From: Sporosarcina koreensis
Lineage (GTDB): Bacteria; Bacillota; Bacilli; Bacillales_A; Planococcaceae
Assembly: GCF_000826145.2 (NCBI RefSeq)
Contig: NZ_LN651337.1
Location: forward strand, 251,774-315,773
DNA length: 64,000 nt
Reading direction: 5' to 3'
Positions 16,320-25,787 of this stretch are shown here, piece by piece. The notes below the pieces were generated by a model. That model saw only the letters and a program-made list of their open reading frames with translations. It was not told the DNA's origin and made no database searches. The first letter of the stretch is position 1, and every line of letters starts with the position of its first letter. The position numbers were made by a program, and so were the translations under genes.

Positions 16320-17087
16320 ATGATTATTATTACCATCCGGAATCTTGAAGACAATCCGAATGTGAAAGTCAAAGAGGAGCTAGGGCCATTTAAAGTGATT
16401 GAATTTCAAAGAGAGCTCAGCACCGATCGCGCAAGTGCCCAGTCCGCCTATTTTGCGTCGGAAATGAATGTGAGACGGCGGCAGCTGGTTTGCGATGTCG
16501 GTCAGTCCAACATTACGATTCAGGCAGGAGCGATGCAATGGATGGCAGGGGATGTCAAAGCGACGACAGGGCTGAAAGGGGTAGGGGACTTTATCGGGAA
16601 GACGATCCGCGGCAAAGTGACCAAAGAATCGGCCATCAAACCTGAATATACGGGAACCGGCACACTTGTTTTGGAACCGACATTTAAGCATATTTTGCTG
16701 TTGGATGTTGGGGAGTGGCATCAGTCACTCGTCATTGAAGACGGACTCTTTTTGGCTTGTGATTCGGGACTCAAACATAAGGCCGTGATGCGCTCCACTC
16801 TTTCTTCTGCCTCGTTAGGCGGTGAAGGTTTGTTCAACCTTGGCTTGACCGGACAAGGGACAGTTGCACTGGAATCAACCATTGCGAGAGAGGAACTGAT
16901 CGAAATCGAGCTGGACAACGATGAGTTGAAGATCGATGGAAATATGGCGATTGCCTGGTCCGGCAGTTTGGACTTCACTGTCGAGCGCTCCGGCAAAACA
17001 CTTCTGGGTTCCGCCGCTTCTGGTGAAGGATTGGTGAATGTTTACCGCGGCACAGGCAAAGTCTTAATGGCGCCTTTTCTTCCATAG
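16320..17087 (+). CDS. AIM24 family protein
   Basis: A 255-residue all-beta protein of the AIM24 family, named after a yeast mitochondrial protein but widespread in Bacilli. Family marks are the glycine-rich turns: VGQSNITIQAGAMQWMAGDV near residues 60-80, YTGTGTLVLEPT, GLFLACDSGL and GGEGLFNLGLTGQGTVAL. No signal peptide or membrane segment. ATG 16320 has only a weak upstream site (AAAGCGGGC). The biochemical role of bacterial AIM24 proteins is unknown. It stands alone between the restriction operon and a penicillin-binding protein gene. Confidence 0.85.
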   Translation: MIIITIRNLEDNPNVKVKEELGPFKVIEFQRELSTDRASAQSAYFASEMNVRRRQLVCDVGQSNITIQAGAMQWMAGDVKATTGLKGVGDFIGKTIRGKVTKESAIKPEYTGTGTLVLEPTFKHILLLDVGEWHQSLVIEDGLFLACDSGLKHKAVMRSTLSSASLGGEGLFNLGLTGQGTVALESTIAREELIEIELDNDELKIDGNMAIAWSGSLDFTVERSGKTLLGSAASGEGLVNVYRGTGKVLMAPFLP

Positions 17088-17325
17088 GTACTTTCCGATA
17101 CCTTTTGTGAAGGTGACTTGTGTGTTAAACAATTGTACACTGTTCATACAACGATCGGTGCCTGTGTGAGAAACTAGCCTGTTTGTTTTTCACGCGGGTA
17201 TTTTTATACGTCCACTCGCACATAATCCCCCTAAAGACAATCCCCGCAACTTTCAAACACCCGTCCTCGTCAATACTATGCTCCACAGTTCGACAAAACT
17301 CCACAATAAAAAGCAGGGAACCATT

Positions 17326-19383
17326 ATGAAACGATCCGAATACAAACAATATAAGAAAGAGCATAAAAAATCGTTGCGACCGAAACGCAGCCTGAAGAAA
17401 CGGGTCCTCCGTTTCACACTCATCGGTGCGGTGCTCGCCGCCCTTAGCGCCGTGCTTGTCCTGAATCTGTTCATCGCGTTCAGCGATGTGAGTGAGCTTG
17501 ACAAGCCTGCGCCGCGGTCGACGGTCATTACCGATCCGGACGGCAACGTGATCCGCAAGGTGTCGAATTCGAAGATCGAAGGGGTTTCGATCGACCAGAT
17601 TCCGCAATCGCTGCGTGACGCTGTCGTTTCCGTGGAAGATCAGCGGTTCTACAAGCATCACGGTCTCAACTATTTCAGTATGGGGCGTGCCTTGGCTGGG
17701 AATGCGCTCAAAGGGAAGATCGTATCCGGCGGCAGTACGATTACGCAGCAGCTTGCGAAGAATGTGTTTCTGACGCAGGACCGGACGTTTTCCCGGAAGC
17801 TGAAAGAACTGATCCTCGCCAAGAAGATTGAACGGACGTTTTCGAAAGAGGAGATCCTCGAACGCTACTTGAATTACATCTATTTCGGCGACGGCGCGTG
17901 GGGTGTCCAGCGTGCGGCCCAGACGTATTTCGGGAAAGATGTCAGTGAGCTGACGCTGAGCGAATCGGCGACGCTGGCCGGGCTTCTCAAAGCGCCGTCT
18001 AATTTATCGCCCAGGAAGAACTTGGACAAGTCGGTGGCGCGGCGTAATCTCGTGCTGTCGCTGATGCTGAAGGAACAGTACATCAGTCAGGAAGAGTATG
18101 ACGCAGCGGTCGGTCAGAAGCTGGAATTGGCTGCGTCGCTCGTGCCGAAGGATAATGGGAACTACCCGTATTATATCGATCGGGTTGTCGACGAGGCGGT
18201 GGATACGTACGGTCTTACGAAAGACGAGGTGCTGTCGGGCGGGCTGCACATTACAACGGCCATCAATCCGGTCGTCCAGGATGCGCTCGAAGCCGTGTAT
18301 GCGGATGACGGGAATTTCCCCGAGAGCCCGCCCGATCAGCTGCTGCAGAGTGCGTCGGTCTTCGTGAGCCCAAAAACGGGCGGGATCCTCGCGCTGGTCG
18401 GCGGGAGAGGGGACTATACGCCGGGCCGCTTCAATAATGCGACCGATCTCCTTCGGCAGCCCGGATCGGCCTTGAAGCCGCTTGCGGTCTATGCGCCGGC
18501 ACTTGAAGACGGCTACCACATGTCGGATCTGCTGACGGATGAACCGATCGATATCGGCGGATATTCCCCGACCAACATCGATCAGCAATATCGGGGGCAC
18601 GTGACCCTGTACGACGCGCTGGTCAATTCGTATAACGTCCCTCCCGTCTGGCTGCTGGATCAGATCGGCATCCAGAACGGCGTCGATGCGGTGGAACGGT
18701 TCGGCATCCCATTGACGAAGAAGGACCGTGTACTCGGTCTGGCGCTTGGCGGGCTCGACAAAGGGACGTCTCCGTTGCGGATGGCGCAGGCATTCTCCGC
18801 GTTTGCGAATGAGGGCGTGATGGAGGAAGCCCATGCGATCATGGAAATCAAAGACGCGGACGGGAAGGTGCTTGGGACGTGGCAGGGCGAGTCCGTCCAG
18901 GTGACGGATGCGGAAGTTGCTGCGCAGATGACGTATATGCTGCAAGGGGCTGTCGAGGAAGGGACAGGTCGGAACGCCCGGATCTCCGGCATGGATGTCG
19001 CCGGGAAGACGGGGACGACGCAGCTGCCGATTGAAGGCGTGACGGGTTCCAAAGATAATTGGTTCGTCGGCTACACCCCAGACATCGCCGGTGCCGTCTG
19101 GCTCGGCTACGATAAGACAGACGCCGACCATTATCTGACCTCGACCAGCAGCACGACGGCACCGCCCATTTTTGCAAAGGTCGTTTCCCGGTCCGCCAGT
19201 GAATTATCTGCGAAGGAATTTGATCTTTCGTTGATTGACGATGATATCAAAGACCTGAAGAAGCAGGAAAAGAAGTCGAAGAAGGAAAAGAAAAAGGATG
19301 AGAAGAAAAAAGAGAAGGACGAGAAGCAAAAAGGGTTCTGGGAGAGCCTTGAAGAGTGGGGGCAGAAGTGGTTTAACGAGTGA
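17326..19383 (+). CDS. Class A penicillin-binding protein (PBP1A/PBP2D-like)
   Basis: A 685-residue bifunctional peptidoglycan synthase. A short basic cytoplasmic tail and one membrane anchor (residues about 28-52) precede the GT51 glycosyltransferase (EDQRFYKHHG, GGSTITQQLAKN, LERYLNYIYFG). The transpeptidase has SxxK at Ser381-Lys384, SYN near 435 and KTG at Lys561. The C terminus is a Lys/Glu-rich tail. ATG 17326 follows CAGGGA. The size fits B. subtilis PbpG/PbpF, which act in spore wall synthesis, so a sporulation role is plausible but not shown. Confidence 0.92.
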   Translation: MKRSEYKQYKKEHKKSLRPKRSLKKRVLRFTLIGAVLAALSAVLVLNLFIAFSDVSELDKPAPRSTVITDPDGNVIRKVSNSKIEGVSIDQIPQSLRDAVVSVEDQRFYKHHGLNYFSMGRALAGNALKGKIVSGGSTITQQLAKNVFLTQDRTFSRKLKELILAKKIERTFSKEEILERYLNYIYFGDGAWGVQRAAQTYFGKDVSELTLSESATLAGLLKAPSNLSPRKNLDKSVARRNLVLSLMLKEQYISQEEYDAAVGQKLELAASLVPKDNGNYPYYIDRVVDEAVDTYGLTKDEVLSGGLHITTAINPVVQDALEAVYADDGNFPESPPDQLLQSASVFVSPKTGGILALVGGRGDYTPGRFNNATDLLRQPGSALKPLAVYAPALEDGYHMSDLLTDEPIDIGGYSPTNIDQQYRGHVTLYDALVNSYNVPPVWLLDQIGIQNGVDAVERFGIPLTKKDRVLGLALGGLDKGTSPLRMAQAFSAFANEGVMEEAHAIMEIKDADGKVLGTWQGESVQVTDAEVAAQMTYMLQGAVEEGTGRNARISGMDVAGKTGTTQLPIEGVTGSKDNWFVGYTPDIAGAVWLGYDKTDADHYLTSTSSTTAPPIFAKVVSRSASELSAKEFDLSLIDDDIKDLKKQEKKSKKEKKKDEKKKEKDEKQKGFWESLEEWGQKWFNE

Positions 19384-19440
19384 TGTGGCGCATAACGTGC
19401 GCCGGCAGATCCGCTACTTCTGTCAACGTAGCTATATGGA

Positions 19441-19491
19441 AAGACGTCCTCCATCCGCCGCTGATACTGGTGGATGGAGGACGTCTTTTAT
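19441..19491. terminator. Bidirectional terminator
   Basis: A perfect 16-bp stem, AAGACGTCCTCCATCC (19441-19456) with GGATGGAGGACGTCTT (19472-19487), has T on the plus side. It lies between the converging PBP and aldo/keto reductase genes. Confidence 0.88.
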
Positions 19492-19553
19492 ATTTGGTTA
19501 CCGATGGACAGGCATCCCGTCATGCTCTGGACGATTCGTTACATCACTGCCGA

Positions 19554-20402
19554 TCACTCGAACTCTTCATAATCGTTCGGGTGCTGCCCTTCGACTCGTC
19601 CCTCTTCGCCCTTATCCAGGGAATCGATCGTCTGGATATCTTCATCACTCAATTCGAAGTCGAAGACGTCAAGATTGGCTTTTTGATGATCGTAAGACGA
19701 TGCTTTCACGATCGGTAAGACACCGTTCTGCAGGTTCCACCGGATGATGATCTGCGCGGGCTCTTTGTTGTATTTCTTGGCGATCGATTCGATGGTGTCG
19801 TTGGTCAATACGTCATTGATTTCGCGTCCTAATGGGCTCCAGGCTTCTGTAAGGATGCCTTGGCTTTTATTGTACTCGACCAATTCGTTGTTATTGAAAT
19901 AAGGATGGCGCTCGATCTGATTCGTTGCCGGCGTCACACCTGTTTTGTCGATGATCCGCTCGAGGTGTTCCGGCAGGAAGTTCGAGACGCCGATCGTTTT
20001 GATGAGACCGAATTTCTGCGCATCGACGAGCGCCTGCCACGCCTCTTCATACTTGCCTCGCTTTGGCAGCGGCCAGTGGATCAGATATTTATCGAAATAG
20101 TCGAGTCCGAGCCGGTACAGCGATTCCTGGATCATGAGGATCGCTTTGTCGTACTCATGGGAATGGCCAGGGAGTTTCGAGCTGATCATCAGTTCTTCCC
20201 TCGGGACAGATGACCGCCGGATCGCTTCACCGACCATCCCCTCGTTATTGTAGTTCGTCGACGTATCGATGAGCCGGTAGCCCGCTTCGATGGCGGTTAC
20301 AACAGACGTGACACCTTGCGCCCCATTGATGTTCACCGTTCCAAAACCGATGGAGGGAAGGCTCGTGCCGTCGTTCAACCGATGTGATTGGTCAGTCTTC
20401 AT
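19554..20402 (-). CDS. Aldo/keto reductase
   Basis: A 282-residue NADPH-dependent TIM-barrel reductase. The catalytic tetrad is visible: Asp in LIDTST, Tyr in NYNNEGMVG, Lys in ISSKLPG, His in LIHWPLP. The cofactor loop GVSNF and the later IKASS-like region (IVKASSYDHQ) are present. ATG 20402 follows AAGGAGCAGG. It is monocistronic. The natural substrate (small aldehydes or ketones) cannot be read from sequence. Confidence 0.92.
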   Translation of the reverse strand: MKTDQSHRLNDGTSLPSIGFGTVNINGAQGVTSVVTAIEAGYRLIDTSTNYNNEGMVGEAIRRSSVPREELMISSKLPGHSHEYDKAILMIQESLYRLGLDYFDKYLIHWPLPKRGKYEEAWQALVDAQKFGLIKTIGVSNFLPEHLERIIDKTGVTPATNQIERHPYFNNNELVEYNKSQGILTEAWSPLGREINDVLTNDTIESIAKKYNKEPAQIIIRWNLQNGVLPIVKASSYDHQKANLDVFDFELSDEDIQTIDSLDKGEEGRVEGQHPNDYEEFE

Positions 20403-20545
20403 GTTTATCCTGCTCCTTTCCGATGGGTTTATCTGCTAGTCCGTTCATTCATTTTCCCTTTCGGAGAACTGCAAAACTTCCTTGAAAGCTTCCTTTGTGC
20501 GATACACAAGAAATCTGAAGATGACGTTTGCTGATGAAGATAAGA

Positions 20546-20585
20546 AAAAGCCATTCTCTCCACAAAAGCGAAGCAAATGGCTTTC
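20546..20585 (-). terminator. Terminator for the HEAT-like gene
   Basis: On the minus strand AAAGCCATT and AATGGCTTTTTC form a 9-bp stem followed by T. It lies just past the stop of the gene at 20609-21046. Confidence 0.65.
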
Positions 20586-20608
20586 CGTTTTGATTTTAGA
20601 AGTCTTTG

Positions 20609-21046
20609 TTACAGTTTTGCCCAGCGTTCTTCTAACCAGGGCATGAATTGTTCCCCTTTGTCGCCTTCGTACGCATCATAGACATCCAGCCGCATACGTT
20701 TCAGTTTGGCTGCGAAGTCGGCCACGGTATGGTCCTTCGGCAGGCTTTTTTTCACCCGCAGAAAGATCTTGTCGGTGTTTTTGATGATGTCAAACCGTGC
20801 AGGCGCCGGCTTCTCAACGTTTTCGCCGAACGCGGCCAGTGCGTCATAGGCTGCGGTTTGCACTGGGTAGACCGTATCGTGCTGCATCCGGTTTTTCAGC
20901 AGATCGATGACTTTCTCGTGCTGATACGCAGATAATTCTTCGACTGCATGTAAGCGGTCGCGCCAGCTGGACGTGTAATTGGCCTGTTTTTTCAATGCCT
21001 CGTAATTTTCGGGTAATGTGGTTTCAAACTGCTTCAAGTCATGCAC
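20609..21046 (-). CDS. Small HEAT-repeat-like protein
   Basis: A 145-residue soluble, mostly helical protein. Two helical hairpins (SSWRDRLHAVEELSAYQHEKVIDLL and PVQTAAYDALAAFGE regions) look like HEAT repeats; the rest is charged. ATG 21046 follows AAGAGGTG. Known relatives are uncharacterised as far as I recall. It is transcribed alone between an aldo/keto reductase and an arylamine N-acetyltransferase. Confidence 0.7.
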   Translation of the reverse strand: MHDLKQFETTLPENYEALKKQANYTSSWRDRLHAVEELSAYQHEKVIDLLKNRMQHDTVYPVQTAAYDALAAFGENVEKPAPARFDIIKNTDKIFLRVKKSLPKDHTVADFAAKLKRMRLDVYDAYEGDKGEQFMPWLEERWAKL

Positions 21047-21152
21047 CTCTTCTTTAATGAATGAGAAATGGATTTCTCTTCTGTCTCACTTATTGTACGT
21101 GGTTCCGTTCGTAATAGCGATGACTGCTTGTGTAGCTCGAACGCTGTTCAGT

Positions 21153-21938
21153 TTACTTTGTATCCAGATAGCGTTCAGCCGTGTCATAAACCGCAGGTGA
21201 TGCATGCTGTCTGACCTGCTCCAGCAGCTCGCCAGATTCTTTGAATTGCAATGTCTCTTCGCCATCCTTGCCCTTACTGTGATACCGCTCATCATTAATT
21301 GAATACGTCCCATCCTCCGTCACTTTCGCGATAAGCAGCGCTTTGTTGAACGACGATTCCGGGCTGTGGTGGATCTGCTGTTTGACGTCGTCCAGATGCG
21401 ACCATTCAATCTCATCGGGGTACAGGCCATACCGGCGTTCCCAACCTGCGTCCGTTTGCTGCTCGAAGACCATTGTCCCTTTTTCGGTCGTTTCGCTGCG
21501 GAAGCGGAACGTGCCGGCTGGTGACGTGACGGCGTCTCCGTCCAGTGCGACGGGCTGCAGGACGAGGTTGCTGCCGAAGCCGCTGTCGATGAGGTAGAGG
21601 GTTCCATAGTGTTCGAGCAGGTTGATGACGTGCGTGCGGTCCAGGGCATAGCTGTTGCGCGGCTGCACCCACATGGTCGCTGCGGCGAGCTTGACGGGAA
21701 ATCCCAGGTCTCGCAGGACGAGATACAGCAGGCCGTTCAGTTCGTAACACAGACCGCCGCGTCCTTGTTCCAGCATTTTGTCCCGGAGGAACTGCTCGGT
21801 GATCGGCTCTTCATTCCCCAGCAGGACGTCGAGGTTCTCGAATTCGAACTGCCGGGCGAACCAATACTGGACCTGGCTGATCTGTTCCAGTATGGTTCCT
21901 TTCAGGTTTAGTTTTTCTTTAATTTTGGACATCTCCAT
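21153..21938 (-). CDS. Arylamine N-acetyltransferase
   Basis: A 261-residue NAT that transfers acetyl from acetyl-CoA to arylamines. The catalytic triad is readable: Cys in RGGLCYELNGLLY, His in DRTHVINLL and Asp in YLIDSGFGS. ATG 21938 is preferred because AAAGGGTGA precedes it; ATG 21932 is a close alternative. The open frame extends to 22163, but that stretch overlaps the divergent oxidoreductase promoter and lacks family similarity. Detoxification of xenobiotic amines is the likely role. Confidence 0.9.
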   Translation of the reverse strand: MEMSKIKEKLNLKGTILEQISQVQYWFARQFEFENLDVLLGNEEPITEQFLRDKMLEQGRGGLCYELNGLLYLVLRDLGFPVKLAAATMWVQPRNSYALDRTHVINLLEHYGTLYLIDSGFGSNLVLQPVALDGDAVTSPAGTFRFRSETTEKGTMVFEQQTDAGWERRYGLYPDEIEWSHLDDVKQQIHHSPESSFNKALLIAKVTEDGTYSINDERYHSKGKDGEETLQFKESGELLEQVRQHASPAVYDTAERYLDTK

Positions 21939-22153
21939 GCCATTCACCCTTTCGATGGATAACCTATCTTCCATTGTACGCATCTGGCTGTTGAATACCA
22001 TGGATAAGCAAGGGGCCTCATTCAGCCGATGGTTTCCTGGTTTATTTAGTCGTATGGCGGCTTTTGTGTCGATTCGTCCATTCCGGGTATAGATGATTGG
22101 AAAAGCATTCAGCAAAATTTGTATAACCCAACATCCAAAGGAGTGTGTCTGAC

Positions 22154-23086
22154 ATGAAAGCAATCGTAATTGAACAGTATGGCGGGTCGGATCAGCTGAT
22201 CGAGAAGGAGCTGCCGATACCGGACATCAATGATAATCAGGTGCTGATCGAAATGCATGCGACGTCCATCAATCCGATCGACTGGAAAGTGCGGGAGGGG
22301 TATATGAAAGATGCTATGCCTTTCAACTTCCCGCTGATTCTCGGCTGGGATGCCGCGGGTGTCGTCAGCGAAGTCGGAAGCAAAGTGACGCAATTCAAGA
22401 AGGGGGATAAGGTCTTCGCGCGTCCCGGCATGGAAAACGGCACGTACAGCGAGTATGTGGCGGTCGATGAAGACTTGGTGGCGCTGAAACCTGATTCTTT
22501 GAGCTTCGAAGAAGCAGCCGCGGTCCCGCTGGCCGGGTTGACGGCCTGGCAGTGTGTTGTCGATTTCGGGCAAGTGAAAAAAGGGGACAAGGTGCTCATC
22601 CAAGCGGGTTCCGGCGGTGTCGGCAGCTATGCCATCCAGATCGCGAAAAACTTCGGTGCCACTGTGTATTCGACGGCGAGCAGTAAGAATGAGGCGTTCC
22701 TGAAGGAGCTCGGTGTGGATGAATTCATTGATTATAAAACGACCGACTTTACAGATGTCGCAAAGGACGTGGACCTGGTCGTGGACACGATGGGCGGCGA
22801 CATCTTGGAGAAGAGTATGGACGTCGTGAAGAAAGGCGGCCGTCTCGTTTCCATTGCCGGGGAACCGGATGCGGAGAAAGCGAAAGAGAAGGGGATCACC
22901 GCGGAGTCGCTGTGGCTGAATCCGAATGGGAAACAGCTTGCGGAACTCGGACAGCTGATCGAAGACGATAAAGTGAAACCGCATATCGGGCATACGTATC
23001 CGCTGACTGAACAAGGATTGCGGGATGCGCATGATTTGAGTGCGACACACCATGCAAAAGGGAAGATTGTCATTACGATCCGGTAA
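22154..23086 (+). CDS. NADP-dependent quinone oxidoreductase-like protein (MDR superfamily)
   Basis: A 310-residue zinc-independent medium-chain reductase. The N-terminal GroES-like domain has SINPIDWKVREG and GWDAAGVVSEVGS, and the nucleotide-binding domain has QAGSGGVGSYAIQIAK. The zinc-ligand cysteines of alcohol dehydrogenases are absent. ATG 22154 lies 10 bases after AAAGGAG; GTG 22145 is too close to it. Relatives reduce quinones or enones. It diverges from the NAT gene and ends in a shared terminator. Confidence 0.9.
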   Translation: MKAIVIEQYGGSDQLIEKELPIPDINDNQVLIEMHATSINPIDWKVREGYMKDAMPFNFPLILGWDAAGVVSEVGSKVTQFKKGDKVFARPGMENGTYSEYVAVDEDLVALKPDSLSFEEAAAVPLAGLTAWQCVVDFGQVKKGDKVLIQAGSGGVGSYAIQIAKNFGATVYSTASSKNEAFLKELGVDEFIDYKTTDFTDVAKDVDLVVDTMGGDILEKSMDVVKKGGRLVSIAGEPDAEKAKEKGITAESLWLNPNGKQLAELGQLIEDDKVKPHIGHTYPLTEQGLRDAHDLSATHHAKGKIVITIR

Positions 23087-23120
23087 GTTGGACATGGACC
23101 GGTGATTGACATGAAAAAAC

Positions 23121-23163
23121 AAGCAGCGAAGGCGGGCCGATTGGCTTTGCTTCGCTGCTTTTT
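23121..23163. terminator. Bidirectional terminator
   Basis: AAGCAGCGAAG (23121-23131) and CTTCGCTGCTT (23150-23160) form an 11-bp stem with T after it on both strands, between two converging genes. Confidence 0.88.
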
Positions 23164-23168
23164 CTCTG

Positions 23169-23717
23169 TCATCGATTCCGGAAAAACGGTGTCTTCTTTA
23201 GTGTCAGACAAAGCGGGATGGCAATGAGCATGCCGACGATGCTCTGGATAAGATCGCCCGGGATGGAGGCGAGCGGGGCGACCCAGTTGTTGTACATGAT
23301 CGCCTGCCCGATGTAGTAGACGGCGAGCATGACCGGTGTGGAGGCGACGGCTGCCAGGATGTTCAGTTTGACGCTGTTGCCCCGATGACCGTTCGACCAG
23401 GCGATCTTGCCGACGATGTAGCCCTGCAGGAAGCGGGCGATGATCGTCGTCGGCGCCCAGATGAGCCAGCCGCCGAAAATGTCGAACAGCCCCATGCCGA
23501 TTGCGCCGGCGAGCGCTCCTTTTTTCGGGCCGAACAGGATGGCTGCGGTGAAGAGGGCACCTGTGCCGAGGTGGATGAGGCCGCCCTGGCCGATCGGCAG
23601 TTTGATGTTGATGAAGACCGTTGAGACGAGGACGATGGCGGACAGGATGCCTGTCAGCACGAGGTCCATCGTTTTCGTTCGTGTGTGGGCAGCAGTCTGC
23701 TGGTGGATGGATTGCAT
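23169..23717 (-). CDS. ECF transporter S component, putative vitamin B6 type
   Basis: A 182-residue membrane protein with about six hydrophobic helices. LVLTGILSAIVLVSTVFINIKLP and GQGGLIHLGTGALFTAAILFGPKKGALAGAIG are typical of ECF substrate-binding (S) subunits, which work with the general EcfA/EcfA'/EcfT module encoded elsewhere. It is transcribed divergently from a pyridoxal-kinase gene, so B6 or hydroxymethylpyrimidine uptake is inferred. ATG 23717 follows GGAGATG. Substrate is not provable from sequence. Confidence 0.82.
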   Translation of the reverse strand: MQSIHQQTAAHTRTKTMDLVLTGILSAIVLVSTVFINIKLPIGQGGLIHLGTGALFTAAILFGPKKGALAGAIGMGLFDIFGGWLIWAPTTIIARFLQGYIVGKIAWSNGHRGNSVKLNILAAVASTPVMLAVYYIGQAIMYNNWVAPLASIPGDLIQSIVGMLIAIPLCLTLKKTPFFRNR

Positions 23718-23791
23718 ATTGGTTCATCTCCTGACGTATGTGACTGTTGATAGTTTTCAGTTTACGGGACAGCTGACCATAGTGGAAGTGC

Positions 23792-23823
23792 CAGATTGTA
23801 TAAAATATTAGAGGTCAGATTGT
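23792..23823. promoter_or_regulatory. Direct repeats between the ECF S gene and pyridoxal kinase
   Basis: CAGATTGT occurs at 23792-23799 and 23816-23823, centre spacing 24 bases, with similar flanks (CCAGATTGTAT, TCAGATTGTTT). MocR-type PdxR regulators bind direct repeats at B6 genes, so these may be a shared operator. This is inference. Confidence 0.4.
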
Positions 23824-23918
23824 TTTAGGGGGACTGGATAATTTCTGTATACTTGCAGCCTCGTTCTTATGGTACGATGGAAACAATCCAAGTTCCGTTA
23901 GAGACAGGTGGTGGTTTT

Positions 23919-24764
23919 TTGAAGAAAGTTGCAGTCATCCAGGATCTGTCGTCATTTGGCAAGTGCTCGCTCACGGCGGCGATTCCCGTGTTGTCCGTGA
24001 TGGGCATACAGGCGGTCCCGCTGCCGACGGCCATCCTGACGTCCCAGACGGAATATCCGAGCTACCATAGCGTGGACCTGACAGAGAAGATGCCCCGGTT
24101 CACCGACGAATGGCACAAGATGGGCGCAGCGTTTGACGGCATCCATACCGGGTTCGTCACGGGGAGTGAGCAGATCGGGCATATTTTTGAGTTTTTACAT
24201 ACGTTCTACACGGATGGAACGACGCTGCTCGTGGACCCGGTCATGGGCGACCGGGGAGAACTGTACGACGTATTCACCGATGAATTGGTTGGCGCCATGA
24301 AAGACCTCGTGCGGCGGGCGGATGTGATCACGCCGAACGTGACGGAGTGCTGCCTGCTGACGGGGAAGCCGTTTGAGCAGCTGGCATCATACCGGACGAA
24401 CGTAGACTATGTCGCAGCTGTCGAGGAGGCGGGACGGGAGCTGCAGGCGGAAACCGGTGCAAAGGTCATCATCACGGGCTTGAATCCACCGGAACTTCAA
24501 GGCACCCGTTTGGTCGGCAATCTGTATGTGGACGGCGAGCGCTCGCATCACAGTCTGCAGGCGTACAACGGCAAGAGCTACTCGGGCACAGGCGACCTGT
24601 TCGCCTCCGTCATCATGGGCGGGCTGATGCGCGGGCAGGATCCTGTGGAGACGCTGGCACTGGCGGAAGCGTTTGTGTCGGCATCCATCCAGGCGACGTC
24701 TGCGGAAGATATTCCGACTGTGGCAGGGGTGAACTTTGAATCGCATTTGGGAATGCTGCTGTAG
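23919..24764 (+). CDS. pdxK: Pyridoxal/pyridoxine kinase (PfkB-like)
   Basis: A 281-residue ribokinase-fold enzyme that phosphorylates B6 vitamers. Marks are VIQDLSSFGKCSLTAA at the N terminus, LVDPVMGDRGELY, ITPNVTECCLLTG and the anion-hole and catalytic segment SYSGTGDLFASV, with Asp of GTGD as base. The TTG at 23919 is chosen as start because AGGTGGTGG precedes it and family proteins start at KKVAVIQD; the upstream codons to 23853 lack similarity. It pairs with the divergent ECF S gene as a B6 salvage unit. Confidence 0.88.
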   Translation: MKKVAVIQDLSSFGKCSLTAAIPVLSVMGIQAVPLPTAILTSQTEYPSYHSVDLTEKMPRFTDEWHKMGAAFDGIHTGFVTGSEQIGHIFEFLHTFYTDGTTLLVDPVMGDRGELYDVFTDELVGAMKDLVRRADVITPNVTECCLLTGKPFEQLASYRTNVDYVAAVEEAGRELQAETGAKVIITGLNPPELQGTRLVGNLYVDGERSHHSLQAYNGKSYSGTGDLFASVIMGGLMRGQDPVETLALAEAFVSASIQATSAEDIPTVAGVNFESHLGMLL

Positions 24765-24870
24765 GCAGATGGAAACACCATGAGAACGATCGCATGTACG
24801 CTGATGAATCAGAAGAGTCGCAGGTATAGAATGGCTGAGTAAACGCAGCTCAATTGAAAAGGTGATCGAC

Positions 24871-25479
24871 ATGAAGAAACGAGCTATCGAACTGGAACAA
24901 CCAAAACAATCGCTCGACCAAAAAAATGCAGCGTCCGTATTCTTGCTGTTTTCATTCATCTGCGCTGCTTTTTTGTTTGCGCTTGCAGTCTTGGATGTCT
25001 TGGATATCGGACAGCTATTGTCTTTCGAAAAACCAGGGGACCTGCTGCTGTGGACAGCAGCAATTACACTGGCGTTGGTTGGCTATGGAATTGTTCTGAC
25101 AGTTTTGCTGCCTTCGAGTACAGTGGATGAAGGGAACAAGGCTTACCAGGAGGGCAGTTTGGCAAGTATTACAGCAGTCATGCTGGCGGGGGCGTTGTTT
25201 GAAGAACTTTTCTTCAGGGGTCTTCTGCAAAATCTTTTCTTCCTCTGGACCGATAGTTCCTGGGGAGCGATCCTGCTGGCGACCGTCGTTTTCCTGCTTT
25301 TCCACGTCCAATATTTCAAGAAACCCCTCATGCTTCTGAACGTCAGCCTGCCGGGGATTGCGCTCGGCTGGGTGTACTTCAAGACAGACAATCTGCTGGT
25401 GCCGACCGTTATCCACTTCATCATGAACTATGTGATAACCTTGCTGTTCAAGTATAAAATGATTGCCATGAAAGATTGA
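24871..25479 (+). CDS. CPBP family intramembrane metalloprotease
   Basis: A 202-residue protein with about six membrane helices and the CPBP/Abi motifs: EELFFRG (motif 1, EExxxR), LLFHVQYF (His of motif 2) and VIHFIMNYV (His/Asn of motifs 3-4). Members are Rce1-like glutamic or metal proteases of the membrane. ATG 24871 follows AAAAGGTGATC; GTG 24862 is less well placed. Targets unknown. Confidence 0.87.
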   Translation: MKKRAIELEQPKQSLDQKNAASVFLLFSFICAAFLFALAVLDVLDIGQLLSFEKPGDLLLWTAAITLALVGYGIVLTVLLPSSTVDEGNKAYQEGSLASITAVMLAGALFEELFFRGLLQNLFFLWTDSSWGAILLATVVFLLFHVQYFKKPLMLLNVSLPGIALGWVYFKTDNLLVPTVIHFIMNYVITLLFKYKMIAMKD

Positions 25480-25787
25480 GTGGCAGCAGCTGTAGGTGGA
25501 TTGTTTATTTCGTTTCATTGATCATGTGGAAATTTGGAATGTTATCGTTATACCATCCATGCAAGCCAATTGAGCATTAACGAAGGATAGGTTTAAGTAT
25601 GGACAACCAAATCTATAAACGCGTACTTCTCTTCTTATACCGAAGGTTACAGCGGTAGAGGCAGGGCTGCGAGCCGTTCCACCTGCGGATTGCGAATATG
25701 TACCTGGGTCATCTCTGATTTCTGCAGTAAGAGAACAGACGTGTTTGCACTTGAAGAAAGCAGCTGAAGAGGCTGCTTCGAAGTGAA

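Noticed and set aside
21939-22163. 75-codon N-terminal extension of the arylamine N-acetyltransferase
   Set aside because: No family similarity, overlaps the divergent gene's promoter, and ATG 21938 has a good binding site.
25600-25659. 19-codon frame MDNQIYKRVLLF
   Set aside because: It has a fair AAGGATAGG upstream, but it is very short with no supporting context or conserved neighbour.
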